Positions 11,665 through 22,152 are shown, numbered from the stretch's first letter. The stretch is 64,000 nucleotides of DNA from Burkholderiales bacterium RIFCSPHIGHO2_12_FULL_69_20 (GCA_001770815.1 MESD01000023.1:40654-104653); one strand, 5' to 3'. Program-made: numbers and translations. The notes: generated from the letters alone by a model not told the origin.

Positions 11665-11858
11665 GCCCTGCATATCGACCGCACGCGCCGCCGGCTTGAG
11701 GTCGGCCTTGTCCGTCCTGGTAACAAGCGGAACCCGAGCTTCGGGGATGCTTTGCCGCGCCAGGTGCCGGTAACATGAATGCAAGCATTGCCGGGGGCAG
11801 AACGTCGCGGCGCTGCGGGCAGACCGTACCGACCGACCCAACCAGCAAATCCACCGCC

Positions 11859-12839
11859 ATGCCACGCTATGCACTTCGAAAACGAGTTCTGGTCACCGGT
11901 GGCGCAGGGTTCCTTGGGTCCCATCTTTGCGAGCGGTTGACCCAGGCAGGGCACGATGTGCTGTGCCTCGACAACTTCTTTACCGGCACCAGCGACAACA
12001 TTGCCGCACTGCGTGGGCATCCACGCTTTGAGCTGATGCGCCATGACGTCACCTTTCCGATGTATGTGGAGGTCGACGAGATCTACAACTTGGCTTGTCC
12101 CGCGTCACCGGTGCACTACCAGTTCGATCCGGTACAGACCACCAAGGTCAGTGTGCATGGCGCCATCAACGTGCTGGGTCTTGCCAAGCGCGTGAAGGCG
12201 CGAATCCTGCAAGCCTCCACCAGCGAGGTCTACGGCGATCCCGCCGAGCATCCACAACGCGAGTCGTACTGGGGCAATGTCAACCCGATCGGGCCGCGCT
12301 CGTGCTACGACGAAGGCAAGCGCTGTGCCGAGACGCTGTTCTTCGACTACTGGCGCCAATACCAGGTCAATATCAAGGTGGCGCGAATCTTCAACACCTA
12401 CGGCCCTCGCATGCATCCCAACGACGGCCGGGTGGTATCGAACTTCATCGTCCAAGCGCTGCGGGGCGATCCGATCACGATCTACGGCGACGGCTCGCAG
12501 ACGCGCTCGTTCTGCTACGTCGACGACTTGATCGATGGCTTGGTTCGGCTGATGGAATCCGCCGACGGCTTCGTCGGCCCCGTCAACCTGGGCAACCCAG
12601 TGGAGATTCCGGTGGGTGCACTGGCGCGTCGGGTGATCGAACTCACCGGTTCGCCTTCGACGATTGAGTTTCGCGCCTTGCCGCAGGACGACCCGCGCCA
12701 GCGCCAGCCCGACATCTCGCTGGCGCAACAGGCCCTGGGGTGGGTGCCACAGGTCGCGCTGGACGATGGTTTGCAGCGCACCATTGCCTATTTCGAAGAT
12801 CTGCTGCGCAACGGCGTTGCAGCCTCCTCCCAGTCCTGA
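11859..12839 (+). CDS. uxs: UDP-glucuronate decarboxylase (UDP-xylose synthase), extended SDR
   Basis: [19 protein letters not shown], '[17 protein letters not shown]', '[23 protein letters not shown]' characteristic of Uxs. Confidence 0.92.
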   Translation: MPRYALRKRVLVTGGAGFLGSHLCERLTQAGHDVLCLDNFFTGTSDNIAALRGHPRFELMRHDVTFPMYVEVDEIYNLACPASPVHYQFDPVQTTKVSVHGAINVLGLAKRVKARILQASTSEVYGDPAEHPQRESYWGNVNPIGPRSCYDEGKRCAETLFFDYWRQYQVNIKVARIFNTYGPRMHPNDGRVVSNFIVQALRGDPITIYGDGSQTRSFCYVDDLIDGLVRLMESADGFVGPVNLGNPVEIPVGALARRVIELTGSPSTIEFRALPQDDPRQRQPDISLAQQALGWVPQVALDDGLQRTIAYFEDLLRNGVAASSQS

Positions 12840-12875
12840 GCGCGCCACGCAGCGCCTTTCGCCGGAGCCTGTCGC

Positions 12876-13646
12876 ATGAAAGTTGTCATCCTCGCTGGTG
12901 GGCTCGGAACGCGGTTGTCGGAAGAGACCGCCAACAAGCCCAAGCCGATGGTCGAGATCGGCGCCAAGCCGATGCTCTGGCACATCATGAATCTCTACGC
13001 CGCGCAAGGCTTCAGCGAGTTCATCGTCGCGCTCGGTTATCGCGGCGAGAGCATCAAGGAGTACTTTCTCAACTACTACGCCATCAACAACGATCTCAGC
13101 ATCGACCTTGCCACCGGCCAGACCACGATGCACGGCAGCAAGGCGCCGCCGTGGAAGGTGCACCTGGTCGACACCGGACATGCAACCCAGACAGGCGGCC
13201 GGCTTCGCCGCCTGAGGGATTGGCTCAAGGATGATGACTGCTTCATGTTCACCTACGGCGACGGAGTTGCCGACGTCGACCTGAACAAGCTGCTGGCCTT
13301 CCACCGCAGCCACGGCAAGTTGGCCACGGTGACGACCGTGAAACCGCCGGCGCGTTTCGGTCGCATCGGATTCGAGGGTGACCGGGTCCAGGAGTTCTAT
13401 GAGAAGCCCGAAGACAGCGAGGGCTGGATCAATGGTGGCTTCTTCGTGCTGCAGCCGCAAGCGATCGATTTCATCGACGCCGATGAAACGCCCTGGGAGC
13501 GTGACCCCCTGGTGCGGCTGGCGGCAGAACAGCAGATGATGGGCTACAAGCACTACGGCTTTTGGTCGTGCATGGACACGTTGCGCGAGAAGACCTACCT
13601 GGAGGAGCTGTGGGCCAGCGGCCAGGCGCCTTGGAAAGTCTGGTGA
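12876..13646 (+). CDS. rfbF: Glucose-1-phosphate cytidylyltransferase
   Basis: MKVVILAGGLGTRLSEET..KPKPMVEIG..PMLWHIM; GFWSCMDTLREK C-terminus. Confidence 0.94.
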   Translation: MKVVILAGGLGTRLSEETANKPKPMVEIGAKPMLWHIMNLYAAQGFSEFIVALGYRGESIKEYFLNYYAINNDLSIDLATGQTTMHGSKAPPWKVHLVDTGHATQTGGRLRRLRDWLKDDDCFMFTYGDGVADVDLNKLLAFHRSHGKLATVTTVKPPARFGRIGFEGDRVQEFYEKPEDSEGWINGGFFVLQPQAIDFIDADETPWERDPLVRLAAEQQMMGYKHYGFWSCMDTLREKTYLEELWASGQAPWKVW

Positions 13647-13662
13647 ACAGGGCGCCGCGAGC

Positions 13663-15711
13663 ATGAGCCGCCCGACCCGGCCGCTGAAGCGCCCGCGTGT
13701 GCTGATGGTGGGCGCCGGCGCTTTTGGCAGGCAGCACCTGGACGAATGGCGGGCGTTGCATCACGAAGGCGTGGTCGAACTGGTCGGTGTGGTGGTGCGC
13801 AGTGCCGAGCACGCCCTGGCCCTGGCCCGACAGCACCCTGCACTGGCGGTGCATGCAGGGTTGGAGACCGCATTGCTGTCAGATGTCGACGCGGTCGACA
13901 TTGCTGCGCCTACCGATCAGCACGAGGCGCTGGTGGCGCAATGCCTGCCGCATGCCGACGTGCTGTGCGAGAAGCCGCTGGCGCGCAGCGCAGCGCGTGC
14001 GCGCGCACTGTTTGCGTTGGCGCGCCGCCATGGCCGGCAACTGCAGGCCTGCCACAACTACCTGCACCACCCGGCGGTGATTGCCCTGCTGGAGGAGGCC
14101 CGTTTGGTCGGCTCACCGCCGCAGTCCATCCGCCTCCATTTGACGAACCCGGCCGAGCGGGCGCCACCCCCGGGTACCTGCCCGTTCGAGGAGTGGCTGC
14201 ATGCGTTCTACCTGCTGCAGGCCATCGACGACCGCGCGCCGCGCGCACTGTTGGCCTGGCGCACGGCCACCACGGCCGCGGTCAGCGTGGCGTTGCCCGG
14301 CGGCAGCAAGGCGCAGCTGACGGTCGGCTGGCAGGGCATCGGCCGCCAGCGCACTATCGAACTGGCCTGGCCCGAGCACCTGCTGCGCGCCGATCTGGAC
14401 GACGGGCAATTGCTGCTGCAGCGGCGTGGCCGGTCCGAGCGGCGGCTGCTGGGGCGCACTCCGGTGTCGTTGGGGTTGCAGTTGCGTGCCTTTGCCAACC
14501 GAATCGGCGACGGCTGCGATACCGTGGGCGAGCAATCGGTGGTCGATGCGCTGAAGCTGATGGAGCGCGCCCGCGATGCGGCCGACCGCGGCCCCGCGAC
14601 GTCTCCTTCCCGCACCGATCGCCCGCGCGTGCTGGTGGTCGGCGGCGGCGTGTTTGGCGCGACCTGCGCTGTCGAACTGGCCAGTGAGCACCAGGTAGTG
14701 ATTGCCGAGCGCCACGATCGGCTGCTGACCGAGGCGTCCTGGTTGAACCAGTGGCGCCACCATTCCGGCTTCCACTACCCACGCAGCCTGGAGACCATCG
14801 AAGAGGTGCGCGCCGCCAAGGCCGACTTCGAATCTGTCTATGAAAGCGCCATCGCACGTGACGTGACCGCCTACTACGCCGTGTCGGCGCTGGGCCACGA
14901 AATTACCCGTGAGCGCTACCTGGCGGTGTGCGACGCCAACCATCTGAACTACCGCATCGTCGACGCACCTGCCGACATCGTGTACCCCGAGCGGCTGCGG
15001 GTGTGCTTGCACACCGACGAAGCGGTGGTGCGCATCGACAAGCTGTCGCGCCTGCTGGGACGGCGCCTGCGTGGCCATCGTGCCATTGATCTGCGCATGG
15101 CCACCACAGTGACTGGCGGCCGGCTACTGGCCGATGGCCGCAAGGAGGTGCGCTTGCTAGGCCCTGATGGGCGTCGCACCGAATCCTTCGATTTCGTCGT
15201 CAATGCCACCTATGCCGGCACCAATGCCATCGCACGATGGTTCGGGTTTCCGTTGCGACCGATGCGCTTCGATCTGCTGGAGATGGCCATGTTCAGCATC
15301 CCGAAGGCCGATCGCTTCATGATGACGATTCTCGACGGGCCGTTCACCAGCCTGACGCACACCGGTGTGGGAGACCGTTTCATGCTGTCGCACATTCACC
15401 AGTCGATCCTGGCCAGCCAGGTCACCGCCAGCGGCTTGCCGCCGCGTTGGGGCGTGCCGCGCAGCAACCGCGACGGTCTGTTGGCGCACGGCCTGCGTTA
15501 CCTGCCGATCCTCGAGCGCGCGGTTTTCGTCGAATCGCGCATCGGCGTGCGCACCGTTGAGGCCTACAGCGAAGACTTCGACGGCCGCCCCACCGTGGTC
15601 ACAGCGCACGGCTTCGGCTGCTGGTCGGTGCTCGGCGGCAAGATCATCACCGCAGTCGGAAATGCGCGCGAGATCGTGCGGGCGATCCAGCGCGAGAGCG
15701 GGGTGGTCTGA
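13663..15711 (+). CDS. Two-domain fusion: N-terminal Gfo/Idh/MocA oxidoreductase + C-terminal FAD-dependent (DAO-type) oxidoreductase
   Basis: N-terminal VLMVGAGAFGRQH and CEKPLA (Gfo/Idh/MocA); second Rossmann VLVVGGGVFGATCAVELA after a Pro/Ser/Arg linker around aa 315. Confidence 0.85.
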   Translation: MSRPTRPLKRPRVLMVGAGAFGRQHLDEWRALHHEGVVELVGVVVRSAEHALALARQHPALAVHAGLETALLSDVDAVDIAAPTDQHEALVAQCLPHADVLCEKPLARSAARARALFALARRHGRQLQACHNYLHHPAVIALLEEARLVGSPPQSIRLHLTNPAERAPPPGTCPFEEWLHAFYLLQAIDDRAPRALLAWRTATTAAVSVALPGGSKAQLTVGWQGIGRQRTIELAWPEHLLRADLDDGQLLLQRRGRSERRLLGRTPVSLGLQLRAFANRIGDGCDTVGEQSVVDALKLMERARDAADRGPATSPSRTDRPRVLVVGGGVFGATCAVELASEHQVVIAERHDRLLTEASWLNQWRHHSGFHYPRSLETIEEVRAAKADFESVYESAIARDVTAYYAVSALGHEITRERYLAVCDANHLNYRIVDAPADIVYPERLRVCLHTDEAVVRIDKLSRLLGRRLRGHRAIDLRMATTVTGGRLLADGRKEVRLLGPDGRRTESFDFVVNATYAGTNAIARWFGFPLRPMRFDLLEMAMFSIPKADRFMMTILDGPFTSLTHTGVGDRFMLSHIHQSILASQVTASGLPPRWGVPRSNRDGLLAHGLRYLPILERAVFVESRIGVRTVEAYSEDFDGRPTVVTAHGFGCWSVLGGKIITAVGNAREIVRAIQRESGVV

Positions 15712-17243
15712 TGGCGGGTTCTCGACGAGACGCGCTCAAGGCCGGCGCAGCACTGGTTTTGAGCAACGCCGCCCGTGGCACGGCAGCACAGGCCGCGTCC
15801 ATCGATCTGAAGATCGACACCACCCGACCGGTCCGCTCTGTCAACCCGCTGGTGTTGGGCAACAACCTCGACTGGACCAACCGGGCCCAGGGCATGTACT
15901 CGGACGCATCGCTGACCCATCCACCGGGCTGGCTGGCGTTGGCGGACCGGCTGGCGCCCCGCGCGCTGCGTTATCCCGGCGGCACCAATGCCGACTTCTT
16001 CCGCTGGAAGGTCGGACTGGGCCCGGTGGCGCAGCGGGGCAAGGTGCGCACGATCGAGCGCAAGGACGAGCAGGTACTGCTGGGTACCGACGAGTTTCTG
16101 GCATTTTGCCGACGCTGGCGGTCCGAACCGCTGATCACCGTCAACGTGGCCACCGCGCCGCCCGAGGAGGCTGCCGACTGGGTGCGCTACTGCAACCTGC
16201 GCTCCGGCGCAGGTGCGCCGCGCGTGCGCTACTGGGAAATCGGCAACGAGCCCTACCTCGACCCGTCAGCACCGGCAACAGCGATGACGCCCACCGAGTT
16301 CGGCCGCCGCGCCAATGCCTGCATTCGCGCGATGAAGGCGGTGGACCCCACCATCGAGTGCGGCCTGCCACTGCGCACGGACATGCTGGGCGCGGTGGAG
16401 GGTACCCAATTCAAAGGCTTCAACGACAGCGTGCTGGCGCAAGTGCGCGAACCCTTTGAGTGGGTGGCCTCGCATGCCAGCTATTACCCCGTAACCTTCG
16501 ACAAGAGCGAGTCGCCCGAGGCGCTGTTCGGCGCCACGATGGCCGGCAGCCGCGTACTGCAGCAGGACATGGACAACCTGCGCGCGCTGATGCGCCAGCG
16601 CTATCCGCAACGCCGCATCAAATTGGCCTACACCGAGTACAACGCGCTGTACTCGCTGGACATCTTGCGCTACGGCCTGGTCGCGGTGTTCACCTCCAGG
16701 ACCGACCGCTACATCGAGAGCATGGCCGCCGCGCTGTACGTGGCCGACGCGCTGCGTTGCTTCACGCAGGCCGACGACCTGCTGATGGCCAACTTCTGGG
16801 CAATCTGCGGCAACTGGTGGTTCGGTGCCATCGGCCACGACCACGCGCCACGGCCGCAGTTCCACGTGCTGGAGGCCTGGCGCAGTTTCACCAGCGGCCA
16901 GTTGCTGCCGGTGACGCTGGACTCCCCGGTCATGGCCACCGGCAAGGCGGGTTTCGTGCCAGCGTTCGACGACACGCCCCAGGTGTCGGCCCTGGCCATT
17001 GACCAGGGTGCCGATGGGGTGCGCTTGATGGTGCTCAACCGGCACCCGACGAGTGCCGCCGCCCTGCGGCTGAAGTTCGACGGTGTGGCTCATGGCCGTG
17101 CGCAGGTGCGCACGCTGTCCAGCGAGCACTACTTTGGCAAGCCCGTGCGTTGGTCGGAACGCGCCATCGACGTTGTCGACGGGCGTTCCGACTTGCTGCT
17201 GGGCCAGCACGCTCTGGCCTTCGTGCACCTGCCGCGGCGCTGA
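15711..17243 (+). CDS. Exported glycoside hydrolase-like protein (GH51/GH39/GH79-type TIM barrel)
   Basis: Tat-like leader MAGSRRDALKAGAALVLSNAARGTAAQA; 'LRYPGGTNADFFRWK', 'YWEIGNEPYLD' acid/base motif, 'LAYTEYNALYS' candidate nucleophile. Confidence 0.75.
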   Translation: MAGSRRDALKAGAALVLSNAARGTAAQAASIDLKIDTTRPVRSVNPLVLGNNLDWTNRAQGMYSDASLTHPPGWLALADRLAPRALRYPGGTNADFFRWKVGLGPVAQRGKVRTIERKDEQVLLGTDEFLAFCRRWRSEPLITVNVATAPPEEAADWVRYCNLRSGAGAPRVRYWEIGNEPYLDPSAPATAMTPTEFGRRANACIRAMKAVDPTIECGLPLRTDMLGAVEGTQFKGFNDSVLAQVREPFEWVASHASYYPVTFDKSESPEALFGATMAGSRVLQQDMDNLRALMRQRYPQRRIKLAYTEYNALYSLDILRYGLVAVFTSRTDRYIESMAAALYVADALRCFTQADDLLMANFWAICGNWWFGAIGHDHAPRPQFHVLEAWRSFTSGQLLPVTLDSPVMATGKAGFVPAFDDTPQVSALAIDQGADGVRLMVLNRHPTSAAALRLKFDGVAHGRAQVRTLSSEHYFGKPVRWSERAIDVVDGRSDLLLGQHALAFVHLPRR

Positions 17244-17259
17244 TGACACCGCATCATCA

Positions 17260-18276
17260 TCACCAGTGTTCGCCCTCGATGGCGCGCCGGTACAACGCGC
17301 CATAGTTGGCGGCCATCACCACGTCGCTGAATCGCTCCTCGGCGTCGCGTCGACAAGCTGCCGGGTCAAGCTCGGGCAGATGGCGCAGGGCGTCTGCCAG
17401 CTCACCCACGGTGTTGCACAGGAACCCGGTCTCGCCATGGCGGATTTGCTCGGGTACGCCGCCGGCGCGCAGCGCGATCACCGGCGTGGCACAGGCCAGC
17501 GCCTCCAGAATCACCAGGGGGAAGCAGTCGAACCAGCGCGGCGTCTGCACCAGCGCGGCGGCCGGCAGCAGTGCCGCCTGGGTGCCGTCGAGCTCACCAA
17601 CGTAGTCGATCTGTGGCGCCACGGCCAGCAGCGGACGGATGGCCCAGTCGAAGTAGCGCTGGCTCTCGACGTTGCCGGCCACTGTCAGCGGCACGCCCGC
17701 GCGCCAGGCCGCCAGGATCGCCAGGTGCTGCGCCTTGAAGCGTGCAATCTTGGCAATGTGGATCGCCGGCTTCGTCTTGCGGGTGTTGTACCGCCAGTCT
17801 GCCAGCGGCAGGCCGTAGTGCACATGCCGTGTGCTACCGCCCACCAGTGCGGCGTGGGCGGCGCTGCACGCCACCAGATTGTGGCGTTCAAAGTCGGGCC
17901 CCGGCGGAATGCTGGTGGAGATCACGTGGGGCGTCTCGGGATGGCGCTGCAGGTACAGGCTCTGAAACGACCAGTCGTGCACCACGTCGTAGCGTTCGTG
18001 GGCCAGGTGTGCGCGCATCGCCTCGTACAGCGGCTCTTCCGACAACAGGTCGCTGGAACCGCGCACGGCCTGCCAGGGCCGGTCGGGATCGTATGCGGCC
18101 ACGTGCACGGTTCGGCCTGAGCAGTGGCTGCGCGGCGGTGCCATCATCGTCACGTCATGCCCGGCCCGCACCAGCGCTTCGACCAGCCAGTGAACCACGC
18201 GCTGGATGCCGCCGTACCCTACCGGCGGCGTGGAGTTGTAGATGGTGGAGATCACCAAAATGCGAAGCGGCTTCAT
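17260..18276 (-). CDS. Glycosyltransferase family 4
   Basis: 'ISTIYNSTPPVGYGGIQRVVHWLVEALVRAGHDVTMMAPP'; 'VQTPRWFDCFPLVILEALACATPVIALRAGGVPE'. Confidence 0.9.
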   Translation of the reverse strand: MKPLRILVISTIYNSTPPVGYGGIQRVVHWLVEALVRAGHDVTMMAPPRSHCSGRTVHVAAYDPDRPWQAVRGSSDLLSEEPLYEAMRAHLAHERYDVVHDWSFQSLYLQRHPETPHVISTSIPPGPDFERHNLVACSAAHAALVGGSTRHVHYGLPLADWRYNTRKTKPAIHIAKIARFKAQHLAILAAWRAGVPLTVAGNVESQRYFDWAIRPLLAVAPQIDYVGELDGTQAALLPAAALVQTPRWFDCFPLVILEALACATPVIALRAGGVPEQIRHGETGFLCNTVGELADALRHLPELDPAACRRDAEERFSDVVMAANYGALYRRAIEGEHW

Positions 18277-18384
18277 CGTCGGACGATGCTATCAGCGCGC
18301 CCTCCCCCGCAAGCCGGGTGCGCCGCACCGAGTCCGCCTGCCTAAAATCAGATGCACCTTCAGCTGCCGCGGTCACGCCCTGTC

Positions 18385-19380
18385 ATGAACTCCTACTCGC
18401 CCGCTTTCTGGCAAGACCGATCGGTCCTTGTCACAGGTTGCACCGGCTTTCTGGGCGCCAACCTTACTCGCACCCTGGTGGACGCAGGCGCACGCGTCAC
18501 TGGCCTGGTGCGCGACCACGTGCACGACGGCGTGCTGGCGCGTTCGGGCCTGCTGGCGCGCATCAACATCGTCTATGGCGATCTGTCAAAAATCCAGACG
18601 CTGCAGCGTGCCATCGGTGAGTACGAGGTCGATTCAGTGTTCCATCTCGCCGCGCAGGCCATTGTCGGTGTGGCCAACCGCGATCCGGTCTCTACCTTTC
18701 AAGCCAACATCGAGGGCACCTGGAACCTCCTCGAGGCCTGCCGCCGCCACGGCACGGCCAGGCGCATTGTGGTGGCCTCCAGCGACAAGGCCTATGGTGA
18801 CCACGATGTGCTGCCCTACGACGAGACCGCTGCGCTGCAGGGCCGTCATCCCTACGATGTGTCCAAGAGTTGCGCCGACCTGATCACGCTGGCCTACCAC
18901 CACACCTACCGGCTGCCTGTGGCCATCACCCGCTGTGGCAACCTGTTTGGCGGTGGTGACCTGAACTTCAACCGCATCGTGCCGGGCACCATCAAGACCG
19001 TGCTGTCCGGGCAGCGGCCGTTGATCCGCAGCGACGGCTCGCCGCTGCGCGACTACATCCACGTGATGGACGCGGTGGCCGCCTATCTGCTGCTGGCCGA
19101 GCGCCTGGACGACCCCGCAGTGGTCGGCCAGGCCTTCAACTTCGGAACGGCCCAGCCGCTGTCTGTGCTGGAGATCACCCACAAGATCCTGCAACTGATG
19201 CAGCGCGAAGACCTGGTGCCCGACGTGCGAAACGAGGCGGCTGGCGAGATCCTTCACCAGTACCTGTCGTCTGACAAGGCGCAGCGTCTGCTGGGCTGGG
19301 CGCCGGTGGCCCAGGTCGACGGCGGGTTGGCCGAAACCATTGCCTGGTACCGCGACTTTCTCGCGCCGCAAGGCATCTGA
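18385..19380 (+). CDS. rfbG: CDP-glucose 4,6-dehydratase-like extended SDR
   Basis: '[24 protein letters not shown]', '[18 protein letters not shown]', YDVSK catalytic motif. Confidence 0.85.
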   Translation: MNSYSPAFWQDRSVLVTGCTGFLGANLTRTLVDAGARVTGLVRDHVHDGVLARSGLLARINIVYGDLSKIQTLQRAIGEYEVDSVFHLAAQAIVGVANRDPVSTFQANIEGTWNLLEACRRHGTARRIVVASSDKAYGDHDVLPYDETAALQGRHPYDVSKSCADLITLAYHHTYRLPVAITRCGNLFGGGDLNFNRIVPGTIKTVLSGQRPLIRSDGSPLRDYIHVMDAVAAYLLLAERLDDPAVVGQAFNFGTAQPLSVLEITHKILQLMQREDLVPDVRNEAAGEILHQYLSSDKAQRLLGWAPVAQVDGGLAETIAWYRDFLAPQGI

Positions 19381-19393
19381 GCGGGGCGGCAGC

Positions 19394-20413
19394 ATGGCCC
19401 GCGTTCTGGTCGGCGTGATGACACGCAACCGGCTGCGCTATGCGCGCGAGACGGTGAGATCGGTGCTGGCACAGCGCTGTACCGACATTCGCGTGATCGT
19501 CAGCGAGAACCCGACCACACCCGAGGCCGCGCGCGAACTGCGCGACTGGGTTGCCTCACTGGGGGATGCGCGCATCGAGTACGTGCTGCAACCCGTCGAC
19601 GGCGGCGAGTACGGTCAAGGCCGTGCCCTGCTCGCCCGCCTGCGCGACGAGCCCTATATCTGCTTCATGCACGACGACGATGCGATGGGGCCCGATTACC
19701 TGGCTCGTGCGGTGGCCGCACTCGACGCCGCACCGCAGGCCGTCCTGTTCCAGAGCGGCCAGCAGGTCATTGACGGCGACGGACTGGCCCGAGAAGACTG
19801 GAGCGATGACTACGCGCGCTTTCAGTCGCGCCAACGGCCCGAGGGCCTGATGGCCGACGCACTGGCCGTGCTGTTGCGCCACGGGCTGTTCTCGATCTCG
19901 GGCGCGGTGTTGCGCAGCGTGCCATTACGTGCCCGCGGGCTGGTCGACCCCGACCTGGGCGGCATCTACCCATTCGAGTTCAACGTCTTCTTGCGGGCGC
20001 TGGAAGGCGGCGCGCCGGCCTGGTACACCCCCGATCGCTTGCTGCAATACCGCTGGCACGCGCAGTCGATGCGCCACACAGACGGCGCCACGCTGACCGG
20101 CTACATGGTGCGCGATCTGGTGACGCTGCTTGAGCGCCGCCGCTTCGATGGTCAGGCCGAGCGCATGCGCCGCCGCCTGCTGGCCTACAACCTGCGCAAC
20201 CTGGCAATGATCGAACTGGTGGCCGCAGGACGCGCCGGGGCCGCTTGGCCAGCGATGCGTCGAGCCCTGCGGCTACATCCGACTGGCACCAGCCTGTGGC
20301 GCAGTGCTGCCGACCTGCTGCTGCGGCCGGCCGGGCTGCAGCACCACTTCGCGCCGCGGGTGAATCTGGCCGCACCGTCACCCAGCTGGGCTGAGGCCAT
20401 TCCGCGCGGTTGA
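19394..20413 (+). CDS. Glycosyltransferase family 2
   Basis: MARVLVGVMTRNRLRYARETVRSVLAQ; FMHDDDAMGPDYL DxD motif. Confidence 0.88.
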   Translation: MARVLVGVMTRNRLRYARETVRSVLAQRCTDIRVIVSENPTTPEAARELRDWVASLGDARIEYVLQPVDGGEYGQGRALLARLRDEPYICFMHDDDAMGPDYLARAVAALDAAPQAVLFQSGQQVIDGDGLAREDWSDDYARFQSRQRPEGLMADALAVLLRHGLFSISGAVLRSVPLRARGLVDPDLGGIYPFEFNVFLRALEGGAPAWYTPDRLLQYRWHAQSMRHTDGATLTGYMVRDLVTLLERRRFDGQAERMRRRLLAYNLRNLAMIELVAAGRAGAAWPAMRRALRLHPTGTSLWRSAADLLLRPAGLQHHFAPRVNLAAPSPSWAEAIPRG

Positions 20414-20437
20414 GCGCCAGCGCGACGCCTGGCGCCG

Positions 20438-22144
20438 TCAGGCAGGGCGACGCAAGGCGCGCAGCTTCATCGCCAGCGCCAGGGCCTTCGGGCGCCAGCC
20501 AATGCCCGGTCGCTCGTAGCGGTAGGCTGGCACGATCAACGGTTTGAAGGCTCGCTTGGCCAGCACCAAGTGGGCATGAGCGCGCACGTTGTGCGGGCCG
20601 AAGTCCAGGAACGGGATGCCGCGAGCCTGCTCGTGCAGCATCACCTGCACATACAGGTGCGTGCTGGGAAGGCCGCCACAGGCGGCGGCGTCGAAGCCCG
20701 ACAGCAGCGCATGCGCGTAGCGGTGGCGCAGTACCACGCAGCCGCCCAGCACCACCTTGCCCAGCCGCGCCAGGTAGAGCGTGCCATGGCCGGCACCGAT
20801 CAGCGCCTGCACCAACCCCAGCGCGGGCACCGGGAAGCGCGTGCCACCGGCCGATAGGCGCTCGACCACGGCATGGAACTCGGCCATATCGTCGGGCCGG
20901 TTTGTGGGCACGATTTCGACGCCAGCCCGCTCGCCCTTGCGCGCAGCAGTGCGGGCGCGCTGCTCGAAACGCGCCCACATCGTCTGCTCGTCCCCGCGCA
21001 GATCGATCACCATCGACACCAGCTCGTCAGGGCAGGCCGGCTGCCAGCTGGCAGCGGCCGGGAGGTTGCTCATGACCACCAGCTCACCCACCGACAGCCG
21101 TTCGAGCCGACGCGACCAATCGGCACCGGCGCCGGCCTCGGGGCTGTAGACCTGGGCGCGCATGGCACCCACCAGCGGCAGCTGCTTGACGACGACCAGC
21201 ACGCCGTCGGCGTCGATCACACGATGGCCATAGTGGCGCGCATAGACCTCCAGCAGTGGCCGGTGCTGGAAAACCTCCCAGGCGCCCAGCGCCAGGCCGG
21301 CTGCCACCGCAGGCTGCAGCGGCAGGTCGCGCAGCAGGTCCTTGTCCGTGCCGTGCGCCACGGCGGGCGGCGGTGCCTGCTGCAGCAGTCCCGCCGGCAT
21401 CGCCACCTGGGCGCGACGCCGCGGGCCGAACAGCGCCACGCAGTGGGTGCGGCGGTGGCTCATCGGCCGCAACGCAGCACTGGCCAGCGACCGCAGCCCG
21501 CGCAGCGGCCGCAAGGCCTCATCCATCGTCGGCAACATCGGCACGGTCTTGTACGCGAGCAACTCGTGGTCCGAGAACAGCACCCGTGGGTCCAGCGGAT
21601 CGCTGCCGGCGAAATCGTTGGCCCGGCGGCTGTCCCACCAGAAGATGTGGCCATCGGCGCCGGCCGAGCGTGACATCAATGCCGCAGTGGCGCGGCGCGC
21701 CTCGGCGCCGGGGAGCGAGCTGAACACCGTGCACTGCACCACCAAATCGAATGCTTCTGCGGGCCAGTCGGCCAGGCCGCTGATCAGGCGCCAATCCACC
21801 GCCGGATTGCTGGCGCGGGCCTGCGCCAGTGCATCGGGTCGCAGATCGGTGGCCACCAACTGATGCGGCAAAACCCCCAGGTCGACCAGCATGCGGCTGC
21901 TGCGGCCGACACCACAGCCCACGTCGAGCACGCGCAGTTGCTGCAACGGGTGCGGCAGCTTGCCCAACAGACGGCAGGCTTCCAGCAGCAGTCGCGCGCG
22001 GTGCCACAGCTCGGCCTCGTCGTGGATCGGGTTCCAGGTGTCCTGGCCCGGCGGCTCGAGCCGCAAATAGGCCTGCTTCATGCGGCCCAGGGCGGCCTCG
22101 ACCGCCTCGGTCTGAGGCCATGACGCTTGCACCGATCGAGCCAT
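20438..22144 (-). CDS. Two-domain fusion: class I SAM methyltransferase + FemAB/GNAT-like acyl(aminoacyl)transferase
   Basis: N-terminal 'LRVLDVGCGVGRSSRMLVDLG'; C-terminal 'FEQRARTAARKGERAGVEI...YLARLGKVVLGGCVVLRHRYAHALLSGFD...FLDFGPHN' FemAB/BioF2-like. Confidence 0.8.
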   Translation of the reverse strand: MARSVQASWPQTEAVEAALGRMKQAYLRLEPPGQDTWNPIHDEAELWHRARLLLEACRLLGKLPHPLQQLRVLDVGCGVGRSSRMLVDLGVLPHQLVATDLRPDALAQARASNPAVDWRLISGLADWPAEAFDLVVQCTVFSSLPGAEARRATAALMSRSAGADGHIFWWDSRRANDFAGSDPLDPRVLFSDHELLAYKTVPMLPTMDEALRPLRGLRSLASAALRPMSHRRTHCVALFGPRRRAQVAMPAGLLQQAPPPAVAHGTDKDLLRDLPLQPAVAAGLALGAWEVFQHRPLLEVYARHYGHRVIDADGVLVVVKQLPLVGAMRAQVYSPEAGAGADWSRRLERLSVGELVVMSNLPAAASWQPACPDELVSMVIDLRGDEQTMWARFEQRARTAARKGERAGVEIVPTNRPDDMAEFHAVVERLSAGGTRFPVPALGLVQALIGAGHGTLYLARLGKVVLGGCVVLRHRYAHALLSGFDAAACGGLPSTHLYVQVMLHEQARGIPFLDFGPHNVRAHAHLVLAKRAFKPLIVPAYRYERPGIGWRPKALALAMKLRALRRPA

Positions 22145-22152
22145 GTGCGCGC

